Shown one piece after another: positions 62,291 to 64,000 of a DNA stretch of 64,000 nt (the stretch's first letter is position 1; each line of letters opens with the position of its first letter). A model generated the notes under the pieces. That model saw only the letters and a list, made by a program, of their open reading frames with translations, had not been told where the DNA came from and did no database searches. The DNA is from Endomychus coccineus. Its lineage: Eukaryota > Arthropoda > Insecta > Coleoptera > Endomychidae. The DNA is taken from the NCBI GenBank assembly GCA_958510875.1, contig OY294067.1, positions 146,105,743 to 146,169,742 of the forward strand, written 5' to 3'. Position numbers and translations under genes: made by a program.

Positions 62291-64000
62291 ACCTATGAAT
62301 GTCAGTTTAAAAAGGTAAGCATTGACAAGTAGAGGTAATTATTGTTACCAGAAGTTTTGCACGCATTACTATAAAGTTCGATCTTTGATTCTCGATCGAG
62401 GGTAGTAAGGGGTCAAGGAAAAGGAAACAATAGATCTACAATAATATGTACATGGTTTCAGCTTTGATTATGATAATAATCTGATTTCGAGAGATATAAT
62501 ACTTTTGATTGACGCTCAAAATGCTACTTAATTCTAACGAAACTGTATCAGTCTTATTATTGACCCCAACAAAACGTCGTCATTACTGGCATACATACAA
62601 ATAAAAAATTGAAATTTATATTAGAAGTAATAAAACTATTTACAGTGAATTTGAAATAGTAGCTGTAAATTGAACATACAAGTGAATATTGACTGAAAAT
62701 AGATCAGAACGTCACTTATATTCAAAAGTAATGCTGTGTTTAATTGATTATGTATTAATTATATATTATATATCCTGTAAGACCCAGGCTCAGTATATTT
62801 TTGCACCTTATAGCGTAGGTTCGGAACTTCAAGTGGCAAGGTGATCGCAGTTCAGTTGATTAGATTATATTTTTGGAAATATTCGGTGGTATAGGAACAA
62901 ATAATTAGAAGCTATTTCACTATTATTCCATTATCATTCACATTTGTTTTTTGAAAAAGTTCATCATATAACAATGCTTCAAAGGTGTAATATCATATGA
63001 AAGTATGATACTTTGTTGATTATTCTGCAATAAGAGGCTTGTAAAACTCCAATAAAATCAGCAAATTCGCATGTTTCCTTGACGCATGATATTCAAGAGT
63101 TAAGAGCAGTTGGAGTGAGAGTGGAACGCGCTCCGCTGAAATCATTCAGATATTCAATTATAACATATCTGGTTGTTGATGATTTGATTGCCAGCTGTTC
63201 CCAAATAATGCAACGACTTACTCTGTCACATTCCTCCTTTTCTTATACGTTTCAGTCTGTTCCACATAATTATCCTTACACTCTTCAGAATTATGAGAAT
63301 TTATATAATATAATAAATTCCCAGATAATGAAACATGGATTATAAGTTGAGAACGCTTTGAAAATTGGAACCACTTTATGTTCAATATAAGATCGGTTGA
63401 GTATTCCAAATCTAGCTCAATCAACATAAACGATTGAGGAAGGTCATGTGATCGAGTGATCACAGCTTTTTATTATTTTATAGAACAAAGTCGCCTGTCA
63501 CGATGAAAATAATAATTATCATCATTTAGTCTACGCAGTCATAATTGCAATGTACAGAACCGTAAATTACATTTTGATCGTATTATATGCAAATTAACAT
63601 TGTGACTGATAATTTCGTTGAATTGCTTCATAGCATAATATAAATTGGTTCAACTAACTTATGACCTCTACGCCATTTGCAGCTCAACGTTTCTCGATGT
63701 GAATTCCTACTATTACGCTGCCCCTGTTAACAATCTGGCCTTTCGACGTTCTACCACCGTCCACTGTCATGGGAAATTTAGTTTAACGATCGGTGAAGTA
63801 CCAACACTTCAATTATGCCCCTGAGAATGTATTTTCTGGTTGAATATTATGGAACGTAAATATGCGTAGGGTAATTGTTCTGACAATTTCACAAAAGTGA
63901 GTGCACAATTCTCGGTTATGATTTAGTTGTCGTGATACTCATCAGTTTTGATAGAATGAAAAGTGATTTGCAACGCCCATCAATAATTTTATAGTTCGCC
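62291..64000. other. Gene-free AT-rich DNA
   Basis: No coding region, RNA gene or repeat structure that I can support. A short open stretch at 63,079-63,345 has no recognisable motif. Confidence 0.4.

Noticed and set aside
63079..63345. 88-codon open stretch near the right end
   Set aside because: No motif, no repeat copy, codon pattern like surrounding AT-rich DNA.

Overview
The window is insect nuclear DNA made almost entirely of selfish and transferred sequence. I see no ordinary host protein gene. The organism is probably a polyphagan beetle. The mitochondrial-derived block has a COX1 that opens on AAT, a tRNA-Ser(AGN) with anticodon TCT, a TTG start for ND1 and the ancestral insect gene order, a combination known from polyphagan beetles.

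Layout. 1-3.75 kb: AT-rich DNA without a gene. It holds an LTR-leader-like tract with four consecutive hairpins, three of which share a 33-nt loop on unrelated but still paired stems. 3.76-8.06 kb: two copies of Penelope-like element (PLE) family A, each preceded by an inverted copy of its own 3' end, one lying against a broken MULE transposase. 9.1-12.1 kb: a nearly complete but broken PLE (family B), also with an inverted 3'-end arm. 12.1-26.9 kb: a nested mosaic of PLE families C and E, an R4/Dong-like LINE with a restriction-like endonuclease, a Tc1/mariner-type DNA transposon, and hammerhead-ribozyme-bearing terminal repeats (pLTRs). Nearly every junction lies in a long (TA)n tract. 28.2-30.34 kb: a 5'-truncated LINE with RNase H and a poly(A) tail.

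30.34-56.87 kb: a nuclear copy of mitochondrial DNA (NUMT) of about 21.6 kb, or about 1.3 head-to-tail mitochondrial genomes (unit about 16.1 kb). A nearly intact Ty3/gypsy-type LTR retrotransposon (30,882-35,840) sits in its first control region. COX1, COX2, ATP8, the ND2 region and many tRNAs occur twice. ND5, ND4, ND4L and CYTB carry premature TAA codons, ND6 and CYTB carry frameshifts, and the second ND2 carries a 478-bp tandem duplication. 56.87-60.27 kb: PLE family D, truncated directly against mitochondrial ATP6, then an inverted/tandem array of about 474-bp units carrying a tRNA-like Pol III promoter. 60.3-62.3 kb: relics of a hAT-like transposase and of a LINE apurinic endonuclease. 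The last 1.7 kb shows nothing recognisable.

The parts work together mainly as a target system. TA microsatellites appear to be a shared landing site for PLEs, an R4/Dong-like LINE and tRNA-bearing units. The PLE ends carry self-cleaving hammerhead motifs in two forms: a canonical core (families D and E) and a variant with a coupled C3-to-U and G8-to-A change (family C). All statements come from reading the sequence by eye; boundaries are usually good to a few bases for tracts and junctions and to tens of bases for degraded elements.
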